This document shows positions 34,449 through 42,497 of a DNA stretch of 64,000 nt, piece by piece (the first letter of the stretch is position 1; each line of letters opens with the position of its first letter). The translations under genes were made by a program, and so were the position numbers. The DNA lies in the NCBI GenBank assembly GCA_016867395.1, contig VGJS01000015.1, forward strand, positions 1-64,000, given 5' to 3'. This stretch comes from Candidatus Handelsmanbacteria bacterium. GTDB lineage: Bacteria; Latescibacterota; UBA2968; UBA8231. Under the pieces are notes generated by a model. That model was given only the letters and a program-made list of their open reading frames with translations. It did not search any database and had not been told where the DNA came from.

Positions 34449-36413
34449 ATGATCGAATCCATCTACACCGGCATCACGGGCGTCCAGAGCCACCAGACCC
34501 GGATGAACGTGATCGGCAACAACATCGCTAACGTCAACACCAGCGGCTTCAAGTCAGCCCGGGTCACCTTTGCCGACGTCATGGGCCGCACCCTCAGCGA
34601 GGGGGCGGCGGCCCGCGACGGGGTGGCCCCCACCAACCCCCGCCAAGCCGGGCTGGGGGTGCGGGTCAGCAGCATCGACCTGGACATGAGTCAGGGCAGC
34701 TCCCAAAACACCGGGATCGACACCGATCTGTCCATCGAGGGAGACGGCTTCTTCGTCGTCAGCGACGGGCAGACCACCTCCTATACCAGGGACGGCTCCT
34801 TCCTCTTCGACAAGACCGGCAAACTCATCGACCCGGGCACCGGCCTGGTGGTCCAGGGCAACCTGTCCCAGGACGACGGCACCTTCAAGTCCGAGACCGA
34901 GAACCTGGTCATCCCCCTCGACCGCGAGTCCAAGGCCCAGGCTACCACCGCCATCCACCTGTCCGGCAACCTCGACGTCAGCGGCGACGGCCAGGGCGAG
35001 CCGGTGTGGAGCACCGACACCTCCTTTGGCCTGCCTGCCTCGTTGGCCGGCAACGCCAGCCTTGACTTCACCGCCTTCACCTCCGGGGCCGGTCTTAAGG
35101 TCACCATCGGCAAGGGCGGGCAGATCACCGAGAGCACCCTGAGCGTCCCGCCCCGCACCTTCCCCGACCGGCTGGCCCTGGTGGCCGAACTCAACGCCCA
35201 GATCAACGTCAACGGCACCCTCCAGGGCAAGGTGCTCTTCAAGGCCGACGACCTGGGACAGATCATCCTGCGCACCACCGAAGGGGGCGAGAAGATCGAG
35301 CTTTCAGTAGACAATGCCGACCCCAACGCCAACGTAGTCGCCGCCCTGGGCCTGGCCCCACAGGCCCGCACGGCGGGACTGAATGCTAGCGACACCTCGC
35401 TCCTGAACGACCTGGCCAACGTCGGTCAGCACCTGACCAGTGGGGACGTGCTGCGCTTCTCGGGCACCAAACCCTCCGGCGAGCGCTTCGACGGCATCTT
35501 CACCTTCACCGAGGGCACCAACGACACCCTGGACGACCTCTTGCAGGTGGTGGCGAGCGCCTACGGCGGGGTCAGGGCCGGGCTGGATACCGATACCGGC
35601 AAACTGATCCTTACCAACGAGATAAGCGGCGACCGGGTGGTGGGCTTCGACCTCAACCTCTCGCTGCTGGACACCGGCAACGGTTCGGGCATCTTCGGCG
35701 ACAACCCACCCTTCTCCTACAGCACCAACACCCAGATCTACGACAACAAGGGCGATGTCCACTCCCTCACCGTAAACTTCATTAAGGGCACCGTGGCCAA
35801 CGAGTGGACCTGGGTAGCCACCGTGGATGGCCTCAACCCCCAGGCGGGCAACAACGGCAAGGCGGTCTTCCACGAGGACGGCACCCTGCGCACCTTCCAG
35901 TCCTCTGACAAGTCGGCCCTGGTCTTTGAGAACAGCGGCGGCACCCCGGCTCTGCGCGTCGATATCGCCGCCGGGGGCACCGAGCGCCTGGGCGGCCTCA
36001 CCCAGGTCGTGGCCCCCTCGTCGGTCTCAGTGCGCGACCAAGACGGCCACGCCTCGGGCCGACTCATCGAGGTCAATATCGAGGACGACGGCAATATCCG
36101 CGGCCTCTTCAGCAACGGCGAGTCCCAGGTGCTGGGCCGAGTGCTTTTGGCCTCCTTCACCAACCCCGAGGGCCTTAAACGCGGCGGGGCCAACCTCTTC
36201 ACCCAGACCGAGGCTTCGGGCCAGCCGGTTGTCGGCGCCGCCGGCAGCACCGTCTCGGGCCGGGTCCGCGCCGGGTCCCTGGAGATGTCCAACGTGGACC
36301 TGGCCGACGAGTTCGTCAGCATGATGGTCACCCAGCGCGGCTTCCAGGCCAGCGCCCGCTCCATCACCACCTCGGACGAGTTGCTCAGCGAGTTGGTAAA
36401 TTTGAAGCGTTAA
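34449..36413 (+). CDS. flgE: Flagellar hook protein FlgE (enlarged)
   Basis: 654 residues, clearly longer than the roughly 400-460 of common FlgE proteins. N-terminal rod/hook motif SIYTGITGVQSHQTRMNVIG then NNIANVNTSGFKSAR; IDTDLSIEGDGFFVVSDG is the next conserved block. C-terminal NVDLADEFVSMMVTQRGFQA then ITTSDELLSELVNLKR is the coiled-coil partner. The extra length is in the middle (about 200-430), which forms the variable outer hook domains. Together with flgD it sits inside the main operon, as in spirochaetes and Firmicutes. Confidence 0.94.
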   Translation: MIESIYTGITGVQSHQTRMNVIGNNIANVNTSGFKSARVTFADVMGRTLSEGAAARDGVAPTNPRQAGLGVRVSSIDLDMSQGSSQNTGIDTDLSIEGDGFFVVSDGQTTSYTRDGSFLFDKTGKLIDPGTGLVVQGNLSQDDGTFKSETENLVIPLDRESKAQATTAIHLSGNLDVSGDGQGEPVWSTDTSFGLPASLAGNASLDFTAFTSGAGLKVTIGKGGQITESTLSVPPRTFPDRLALVAELNAQINVNGTLQGKVLFKADDLGQIILRTTEGGEKIELSVDNADPNANVVAALGLAPQARTAGLNASDTSLLNDLANVGQHLTSGDVLRFSGTKPSGERFDGIFTFTEGTNDTLDDLLQVVASAYGGVRAGLDTDTGKLILTNEISGDRVVGFDLNLSLLDTGNGSGIFGDNPPFSYSTNTQIYDNKGDVHSLTVNFIKGTVANEWTWVATVDGLNPQAGNNGKAVFHEDGTLRTFQSSDKSALVFENSGGTPALRVDIAAGGTERLGGLTQVVAPSSVSVRDQDGHASGRLIEVNIEDDGNIRGLFSNGESQVLGRVLLASFTNPEGLKRGGANLFTQTEASGQPVVGAAGSTVSGRVRAGSLEMSNVDLADEFVSMMVTQRGFQASARSITTSDELLSELVNLKR

Positions 36414-36474
36414 GATATCTTTATGGCGTGAGCCCTGATCCTCAACCCCCGACCCTGGCCGCGATGGAACGCCC

Positions 36475-36675
36475 ATGATCAAGCTGACCAGACTCAACGC
36501 CCGGGAGTTCGTGGTCAACGCCGAGATGATCGAGTTCGTCGAGGCCCTGCCCGACACCATGATCAGCCTGGTCTCGGGCAAGAAGTTCTTCGTCGCCGAA
36601 AGCGTCGACCAGGTATTGGAACGGGTCGTCGAGTACCAGCGCCAGTGCCAAAAGCCGCTTTTCAGCGGCGGCTGA
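36475..36675 (+). CDS. flbD: Flagellar protein FlbD (small, SwrD-like)
   Basis: 66 residues: MIKLTRLNAREFVVNAEMIE, then FVEALPDTMISLVSGKKFFV and VLERVVEYQRQCQ. This is the small FlbD/SwrD family, found after flgE in fla operons and linked with motor power in Bacillus. It is unrelated to the Caulobacter regulator of the same name. motA and motB often follow this gene but are absent here; fliL comes next. Confidence 0.9.
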   Translation: MIKLTRLNAREFVVNAEMIEFVEALPDTMISLVSGKKFFVAESVDQVLERVVEYQRQCQKPLFSGG

Positions 36676-36700
36676 GGGATTCTGTCAGGAGAGAGCAGGC

Positions 36701-37354
36701 ATGTCAGAAGAAGCTGAAAAACATAGTGGCGGCGGATCGGGCGATGGGGGCAGTGTCCTCAAGAAGTGGGGGCCCCTGGCGGCCATCGTGCTGGTGGCCC
36801 AGGGTATCGTAGCCTGGGTGGTGATCACCACCGTCTTTAAGGACAACGTGGGGGGCGAGGAGCGCGCCGCCGAACCCATCCTCCACGAGACCCAGGTGCA
36901 GGAGGGGGGCGCCAAGGCCGAGCACGCCGGCCCCCTGCCCAAGTACTACTCCCCCGCCGCGCTCAAAAAGCTCATAGCCAATCCGGCCGGCACCGACGCC
37001 TCGCGGGTGGTGATGGTCGCCGTCGAGCTGGGCATGATCAACCTCAATGCTAAACACGGCGAGGAGGAGGAGAGCGGGGGGGGCGGCCACGGCGGCGGCG
37101 ACAAGCCCGACCCCGCGTTCGACCCTCTGACCCCCTTTGCGGGCAAGATGAAGTCCATCATCCTCGAACTGATCAGCGCCCGGGGGGTGGACGAACTGCT
37201 CGACCCGGAGACCCGTAAAGAGTTGCAGGAGGAGATCCGCAAGAAGCTCAACAGCCAGGTCCTGACCAAGGTCTTTGTCCCCGATCCCGAGAAGGAAGAC
37301 CAGAGTATCTTCATTATCTCCGAGGTCATTTTCTCCGACTTCGTCATCCAGTGA
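36701..37354 (+). CDS. fliL: Flagellar basal body-associated protein FliL
   Basis: 217 residues. A short charged N-terminus is followed by one transmembrane segment (about 24-45). A Gly/Glu-rich periplasmic linker (including EEEESGGGGHGGG) and a C-terminal FliL domain follow: IILELISARGVDELLDPETRKELQEEIRKKLN ending VIFSDFVIQ is the usual signature (residues about 148-217). FliL surrounds the stator units and supports motor torque. It ends 10 bases before fliM. Confidence 0.9.
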   Translation: MSEEAEKHSGGGSGDGGSVLKKWGPLAAIVLVAQGIVAWVVITTVFKDNVGGEERAAEPILHETQVQEGGAKAEHAGPLPKYYSPAALKKLIANPAGTDASRVVMVAVELGMINLNAKHGEEEESGGGGHGGGDKPDPAFDPLTPFAGKMKSIILELISARGVDELLDPETRKELQEEIRKKLNSQVLTKVFVPDPEKEDQSIFIISEVIFSDFVIQ

Positions 37355-37364
37355 GCGCACGGCC

Positions 37365-38417
37365 ATGGGCGATGTCCTTTCCCAGGAAGAAATAAACCAG
37401 CTCCTCTCGGTAGCCGAGGGCAGCGATGAAGGCGGCGGGGCCAGCCTGGACCCGGGCGAGGGCGACGGGGGGGGCGTCAAGGCCGCGGCTACCCAGCAGG
37501 TCGCGGCCGCCTACGACTTCAGACACCCGGCCCGGGTCAACAAGGACCAGTTGCACACCCTGGAGAGCCTGCACGACAACTGCGCCCGCCTGCTGGCCTC
37601 CACCTTCTCAGGGGCCATGCGCGCGGTGGTGGACGTGAACACCGCCTTCGTGGACCAGACCACCTACGCCGAGTTCATCATGTCCCTGTCCAACCCCTCC
37701 TGTTCCTACACGTTCACCCTGGCGCCCACCAACGGCCAGGCGATCCTCGACGTCGCCATGCCGGTGGCCTTCGCCTTCGTAGACCGCATTTTCGGCGGCA
37801 CGGGCTCCTCGCAGGGGGTGGACGCTAGGCAGTTGACCCACATCGAGATGAGTGTGATCAACAAGATCGTCAAGCGGGTGATCGAGGATTTGGAGGCCAC
37901 CTGGGAGCCCATCCTGCGCGTCGAGGTCCTCGACGTGGAGTTGGAGACCAACCCCGAGTTCATGCAGATCACCGCAGCCAGCGAGATCGTCATCCTGCTC
38001 GCCTTCGAGGTCCACTCCACCAACGCCTCGGGGCTGGTGAGCCTTTGCTACCCCTTCTTCACCCTCGAATCCATCCTCCCCCGCCTGGGCTCGCAGACCG
38101 GGCGCCAGAGCCGGGTGAACCAGGAGGAGTTGTTGCGCTCCAACCGCCTGCGCCTGGACAAGACCTACCTGCCCCTGCGCGCCGAACTGGCCCGGGGCAT
38201 GGTGTCCTTCCAGGATCTGCAAAATCTGCGCGCGGGAGACGTACTGCGCCTCGACACCCACATCAGGGAGCAGGCTGTGGTCTTCGTCGAAGAAGAGCCC
38301 AAGTTCCTCGCCCTGCCCGGCCGGGTGGGGCGCAAGAACGCGGTGCAGCTTACCTCGTTCATCGACCGCGAGGACGAGGAGGTCTTCAAGAACCGGGCCC
38401 GGCCCATGCCGGTCTGA
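37365..38417 (+). CDS. fliM: Flagellar motor switch protein FliM
   Basis: 350 residues. Opens with the CheY-binding-type motif LSQEEINQLLSV, then a Gly-rich linker, then the CheC-like middle domain (RVNKDQLHTLESLHDNCARL, YAEFIMSLSNPSCSYTF, IDRIFGG-like block VDRIFGGTG, INKIVKRVIEDLEATW). The C-terminal SpoA domain holds LPLRAELARGMVSFQDLQNL and GDVLRLDTHI. FliM builds the C ring with FliN and FliG. ATG 37365 chosen because it opens directly with the CheY-binding motif. Confidence 0.95.
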   Translation: MGDVLSQEEINQLLSVAEGSDEGGGASLDPGEGDGGGVKAAATQQVAAAYDFRHPARVNKDQLHTLESLHDNCARLLASTFSGAMRAVVDVNTAFVDQTTYAEFIMSLSNPSCSYTFTLAPTNGQAILDVAMPVAFAFVDRIFGGTGSSQGVDARQLTHIEMSVINKIVKRVIEDLEATWEPILRVEVLDVELETNPEFMQITAASEIVILLAFEVHSTNASGLVSLCYPFFTLESILPRLGSQTGRQSRVNQEELLRSNRLRLDKTYLPLRAELARGMVSFQDLQNLRAGDVLRLDTHIREQAVVFVEEEPKFLALPGRVGRKNAVQLTSFIDREDEEVFKNRARPMPV

Positions 38418-38438
38418 TCTGAAAGGAGAGTCTGATTC

Positions 38439-38858
38439 ATGGCCGAAGAAGACGATCTGCTGCAGGACGCCGACGCCCTGGCCGAGGCCATCGGCGGCGG
38501 CCTCGCGGACGAGTCGGACCCGCTGGCCGAGGAGATGCTCAAGGCCATGGAGTCTGGAGAGGGCGGGGGCGCGGCGGCCGTGGCGCCCCCCGCCGGCGAG
38601 GGGCTTCCCCCCAACATCGCCCGCCTCATGGACGTGCGCCTGTTGGTCACTATCGAACTGGGCCGCACCCGGAAGACCGTACAGGAGGTCCTCGACCTGG
38701 GCGAGCAGTCCCTCCTCGAACTGGACAAATCCGTAGGCGAACCGGTCAACGTCATGGTCAATGGCCACCTCTTCGCCCGCGGCGAGGTGGTGACGGTCTC
38801 GGAGAATTTCGGGGTCCGCATCACCGAACTGGTCTCCCCCCTGGCCACCGGACTCTGA
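38439..38858 (+). CDS. fliN: Flagellar motor switch protein FliN
   Basis: 139 residues. After an acidic, Ala/Gly-rich N-terminal 60 residues comes a SpoA domain: MDVRLLVTIELGRTRKTVQE, LDLGEQSLLELDKSVGEPVN, NGHLFARGEVVTVSENFGVR. FliN forms the base of the C ring and binds FliH. AGGAGAG lies before the ATG. The gene closes the first flagellar transcription unit; a T-rich stretch and a new promoter follow. Confidence 0.94.
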   Translation: MAEEDDLLQDADALAEAIGGGLADESDPLAEEMLKAMESGEGGGAAAVAPPAGEGLPPNIARLMDVRLLVTIELGRTRKTVQEVLDLGEQSLLELDKSVGEPVNVMVNGHLFARGEVVTVSENFGVRITELVSPLATGL

Positions 38859-38989
38859 AGGCCGGAGGAACTTCTTTCCCCTCTCCAGGCGCTTTTTTCT
38901 TTGTCCCGCCTTTAGGGAAGTGGTCTGCCCGGGCCTTCCCTACCTGTTTTTCATTGACTTAACCCACCTCCCTCCTCTTTCCACCCCAG

Positions 38990-39005
38990 CGGCATATTAG
39001 TTGCT
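38990..39005 (+). promoter_or_regulatory. Sigma-54 promoter of the fliO-flhB/flhA export-gate unit
   Basis: CGGCAT-ATTAG-TTGCT, GG and GC doublets 10 bases apart, 45 bases before the fliO ATG at 39050. It lies in the only long gap (191 bases) within the flagellar genes. The 100 bases before it are T/C-rich with CGCTTTTTTCTTT near 38891, which may stop transcripts from fliN. Confidence 0.75.
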
Positions 39006-39049
39006 CCACTGACCGCCACGGACCCAACGGATTGGAAGGTGGTGGTCAG

Positions 39050-39538
39050 ATGGATCGACATTTCCGTAACGCGGCCTGGGCCCTTGTCCTGAGCTGCCTA
39101 ATTTTTTCGGGCGCCGCCGGGGCCACCGCCACCCCCGATACCGCGGCCGTCCCCGACACCCTGGCTGTGGCCGGGGAGGGGGTTTCCTATCTGACCCTGA
39201 TGGCCAAACTCGGCCTGGGCCTGGCCCTGGTGATCCTGCTGGCCTGGGGCACGGTCTTCCTCCTGCGCAAAAGCGCCTTCGGCCAGCAGTTCGGCGCCGC
39301 CGGCACCAACATCAGGGTAATGGAACGGTTCTACCTGGGCCCCAAAAAAGCCATCTACCTGGTGGAGATCGGCGGCCGGCCCCTGGCCTTAGGGGTCACC
39401 GACGCGGCCATCACCCCCCTGTCCCAGTGGCAGCCCGGCGAGTTGGAATTCGCCGCCCGCCCCGCGCCCCCCTCCACGTTCGCCGCCCAGTTGCGCAGCC
39501 TGCTCAATGCGGGGCGGGCCGGCAGCCAGGAGGCTTGA
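39050..39538 (+). CDS. fliO: Flagellar biosynthesis protein FliO
   Basis: 162 residues. Signal peptide (cleavage near GAAGA), short periplasmic stretch, one transmembrane helix (about 48-70), then a cytoplasmic domain with the FliO pattern IRVMERFYLGPKKAIYLVEI and LALGVTDAAITPL. FliO helps assemble the FliP pentamer. ATG 39050 gives the best signal peptide; it is the first gene after the sigma-54 promoter. Confidence 0.85.
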   Translation: MDRHFRNAAWALVLSCLIFSGAAGATATPDTAAVPDTLAVAGEGVSYLTLMAKLGLGLALVILLAWGTVFLLRKSAFGQQFGAAGTNIRVMERFYLGPKKAIYLVEIGGRPLALGVTDAAITPLSQWQPGELEFAARPAPPSTFAAQLRSLLNAGRAGSQEA

Positions 39539-39541
39539 GCG

Positions 39542-40309
39542 ATGGCGCGACCGACCGCTCCCCCGGCCCCCTGGTGCTGGGCCCTGGCCCTGGCGGCCGT
39601 CTTTGCCCTGCTGCCGGCCCTGGCCGAAGCCCAGGCCCTGCCCAAGATCAGCGTCCAGGTCGAGGACGCCAGAACCGGAGGGGACGTGGCAGTCTCCCTC
39701 CAGCTGATCCTGCTCCTGACCATCCTCTCCCTGGCCCCCTCGATCATGATCATGATGACCTCCTTCACCCGCATTGTGGTGGTGCTGTCCTTCCTGCGCA
39801 CCGCCATCGGCACCCAGCAGATGCCGCCCAACCAGTTGCTGATCGGCCTGTCTCTCTTCCTCACCTTCTTCGTTATGGCCCCCACCTGGGACCGGGTCAA
39901 TGACGAGGCCATCCAGCCCCTGGTCGCCGACCGCATCACTTACAAGGAGGCCATGGACCGGGGCATGGCCCCCATCCGCGAGTTCATGCTCAAGCAGACC
40001 CGCCAAAAGGACATGGCCCTCTTCGTCAGCATGGCCAAGATCAAGCAGCCCCGCAACGCCAGCGAGATCCCCAACACCGTGCTTATCCCCAGTTTTATCA
40101 TCAGCGAGCTGCGCACCGCCTTCCATATCGGGTTCATCCTTTTTATCCCCTTCCTGGTCATCGACCTGGTGGTCTCCAGCATCCTGCTCTCCATGGGCAT
40201 GATGATGCTGCCGCCCATCACCGTGTCTATGCCCTTCAAACTCCTGCTCTTCGTGCTGGTGGACGGCTGGAGCCTGGTGGTCCACTCGCTGGTGAAGAGT
40301 TTCAACTAG
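39542..40309 (+). CDS. fliP: Flagellar export gate protein FliP
   Basis: 255 residues. Signal peptide (ends near ALAEAQA) followed by the FliP core: [74 protein letters not shown] and [19 protein letters not shown]. FliP, FliQ and FliR form the helical export gate in the MS ring. Starts three bases after fliO. Confidence 0.96.
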   Translation: MARPTAPPAPWCWALALAAVFALLPALAEAQALPKISVQVEDARTGGDVAVSLQLILLLTILSLAPSIMIMMTSFTRIVVVLSFLRTAIGTQQMPPNQLLIGLSLFLTFFVMAPTWDRVNDEAIQPLVADRITYKEAMDRGMAPIREFMLKQTRQKDMALFVSMAKIKQPRNASEIPNTVLIPSFIISELRTAFHIGFILFIPFLVIDLVVSSILLSMGMMMLPPITVSMPFKLLLFVLVDGWSLVVHSLVKSFN

Positions 40310-40322
40310 ACGCGGCCCGTCC

Positions 40323-40592
40323 ATGACCCCCGAATACATCATCAGCCTCTCCCAGGAAACCATGCTCCTGGTGCTCTACGTCTCCGGCCCGGTGCTGCTG
40401 GTCACCCTGGTAGTGGGCCTGCTGGTCAGCATCTTTCAGGCCGTCACCCAGATCCACGAGATGACCCTGACCTTCATCCCCAAGATCCTGGCGGTGGCGG
40501 CGCTGATGCTGCTCCTCCTCCCCTGGATGATGCAGCGGATGGTGGACTTCACCGTCCAGCTCATCTCCAGCATCCCCTCGATCATCGGCTGA
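40323..40592 (+). CDS. fliQ: Flagellar export gate protein FliQ
   Basis: 89 residues, two transmembrane helices (about 17-38 and 52-74). Hallmarks: LVGLLVSIFQAVTQIHEMTL and FIPKILAVAALMLLLLPWM. It is a gate component together with FliP and FliR. The gap to fliP is 13 bases and to fliR 11. Confidence 0.96.
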   Translation: MTPEYIISLSQETMLLVLYVSGPVLLVTLVVGLLVSIFQAVTQIHEMTLTFIPKILAVAALMLLLLPWMMQRMVDFTVQLISSIPSIIG

Positions 40593-40603
40593 AAGGCTCC
40601 CGC

Positions 40604-41374
40604 GTGGCCTACTGGCTGGACCAATTCCACGTCTTTCTTTTGGTGCTGCTGCGCGTCGGGGCGGTGCTGATAGTCGCCCCCATCTTTGGCCACCACAATT
40701 ACCTCACCCAGGCCAAGGTGGGGCTGGCCTTCATGGTTTCCCTGGTGATCTTCCCCTTGGTGGCCGCCCATCACCCCGCCATCCCCGCCGGCCTCTTCCC
40801 CTACGCCCTTATGCTGATGCGCGAGGCCGTGCTGGGGCTGGTGTTGGGCTACGCGGTGCTCCTGCTCTTCATCGGCATCCAGTTCGCCGGCCAGTTGGCC
40901 GGCCTGCAGATGGGCCTAGACATCGTCGATGTCATCGACCCCCACTCCACCGGCTCGATCTCCGTCCTCGGCCAGTACCTCAACATCCTGGCTATCCTAA
41001 TCTTATTATCCATCGACGGCCACCACCTGGTGCTCCAAGGGCTGGCCCGCAGCTTCGAAGTGATCCCCCTGGGCGGGGTGGTGCTCAAGGAGGCGGTGAT
41101 GCTCAAGCTCATCGCCCTGACCAGCGAGGTCTTTGTCATCGCCATCAAGATCGCAGCCCCCGTCATCCTGGCCCTCTTCCTGGTCTCGGTGGCCCTGGGG
41201 GTTCTGGCCCGCACCGTGCCGCAGATGAACATTCTAATGGTGGGTTTCCCGGTGCAGCTTGCCGCCGGCTTAGGGGTGCTGGTCGCCTCCCTGCCCCTCT
41301 TCTACCTGCTGATGACCAAGCTGATCGGCGCCCTTTCGCGCCACCTGCAGGCCCTCATCGCCTTCATGTCCTGA
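40604..41374 (+). CDS. fliR: Flagellar export gate protein FliR
   Basis: 256 residues, six hydrophobic segments, GTG start. Conserved: LLRVGAVLIVAPIFG near the N-terminus, MREAVLGLVLGYAVLLLFIG, QFAGQLAGLQMGLDIVDVID and the late VARTVPQMN-type motif (VLARTVPQMNILMVGFPVQL). It completes the FliPQR gate and contacts FlhB. Confidence 0.94.
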   Translation: MAYWLDQFHVFLLVLLRVGAVLIVAPIFGHHNYLTQAKVGLAFMVSLVIFPLVAAHHPAIPAGLFPYALMLMREAVLGLVLGYAVLLLFIGIQFAGQLAGLQMGLDIVDVIDPHSTGSISVLGQYLNILAILILLSIDGHHLVLQGLARSFEVIPLGGVVLKEAVMLKLIALTSEVFVIAIKIAAPVILALFLVSVALGVLARTVPQMNILMVGFPVQLAAGLGVLVASLPLFYLLMTKLIGALSRHLQALIAFMS

Positions 41375-41383
41375 GCCGCCGCC

Positions 41384-42451
41384 ATGCCCGAGGAATCCTT
41401 CCAGGAGCGCACCGAACAGGCCACCCCCCGCCGCCGCGAGGAGGCCCGCAACCAGGGCCAGGTGGCGCGCAGCAGTGAGCTATGTTCGGTGGCCATCCTG
41501 CTGGCCGGCCTGCTGGCCCTCTCGGGGCTGGGCGCCTACATGTACCGCGCCCTGGCCCAGTTTACCACCCGCATGCTCACCGACGGCTTCACCATACAGC
41601 TCGACCTGGCCAACGCCCCCGCCTATATCCTTGACTGGGCCGGGCTCACCACCCAGGTCGCCGCCCCGCTGATCATCGTGCTTGCTGCGGTGGCCCTGTT
41701 GATCAACTTCGCCCAGGTGGGGGCGATTGTTACCGGCAAGCCCCTGGAGCCCAAGTTCAACCGCATCAGCCCCCTGAGCGGGATCAAGCGCCTCTTCTCC
41801 GCCCGCGGCCTGGTCGAGTTGATTAAGGGCCTATTCAAGATCGCCATCATCCTCTACATCACCTACCTGACCATCGGCGGGGAGGCAGCCAACTACATCC
41901 GTTTCCTCGACATGGAGGTGGGGCAGATCTTCGCCGTAAGCGGCGAACTAGTGCTCAAACTGGGCTACCGCATCCTCCTGGCTATGCTGGTCCTCTCGGT
42001 GCTCGACTACGCCTTCCAGCGCTGGGAATTTGAAAAGAATCTGCGCATGAGCCGACAGGAGATTAAGGAGGAGTTCAAGCAGCAGGAAGGCGACCCCCAG
42101 GTACGGGCCCGCGTCCGTTCCCTGCAGCGGGAGATGGCCCGCCGGCGGATGATGGAGGACGTGCCCAGGGCCGACGTGGTGGTCACCAACCCCACCCACC
42201 TTGCCATCGCCCTGCGCTACGACCCCAAGGAGATGGCCGCCCCCCAAGTGGTTGCCAAGGGCCAGCGCCTGATGGCCCAAAGGATCAAGGAGATGGCCCG
42301 CCAGGCCGGGGTGCCCCTGGTGGAAGACAAACCTCTGGCCCGGGCCCTCTTCAAGGCCGTGCAGGTGGGCGACACCGTGCCCGAGGAGCTTTTCAAGGCC
42401 GTGGCCCAGGTCCTGGCCTATGTCTACCAGTTGAAGCGCCGGAAGTGGTGA
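41384..42451 (+). CDS. flhB: Flagellar export switch protein FlhB
   Basis: 355 residues. Begins with the typical ERTEQATPRRREEARNQGQV, has four transmembrane segments, and contains the autocleavage site NPTH (about residue 269) in VVTNPTHLAIALRYDP, followed by AKGQRLMAQRIKEMARQAGVP and LVEDKPLARALF. Cleavage at NPTH with FliK input changes export from rod/hook to filament substrates. Ten bases after fliR. Confidence 0.96.
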   Translation: MPEESFQERTEQATPRRREEARNQGQVARSSELCSVAILLAGLLALSGLGAYMYRALAQFTTRMLTDGFTIQLDLANAPAYILDWAGLTTQVAAPLIIVLAAVALLINFAQVGAIVTGKPLEPKFNRISPLSGIKRLFSARGLVELIKGLFKIAIILYITYLTIGGEAANYIRFLDMEVGQIFAVSGELVLKLGYRILLAMLVLSVLDYAFQRWEFEKNLRMSRQEIKEEFKQQEGDPQVRARVRSLQREMARRRMMEDVPRADVVVTNPTHLAIALRYDPKEMAAPQVVAKGQRLMAQRIKEMARQAGVPLVEDKPLARALFKAVQVGDTVPEELFKAVAQVLAYVYQLKRRKW

Positions 42452-42497
42452 AAAATCCCCGCCCTTCGTATCATTGCCGTGAAAGGGAGGAATCCTG

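Noticed and set aside
36475-36675. FlbD as the Caulobacter sigma-54 regulator of the same name
   Set aside because: The protein is 66 residues without receiver, AAA+ or DNA-binding domains; it is the small SwrD-like family.
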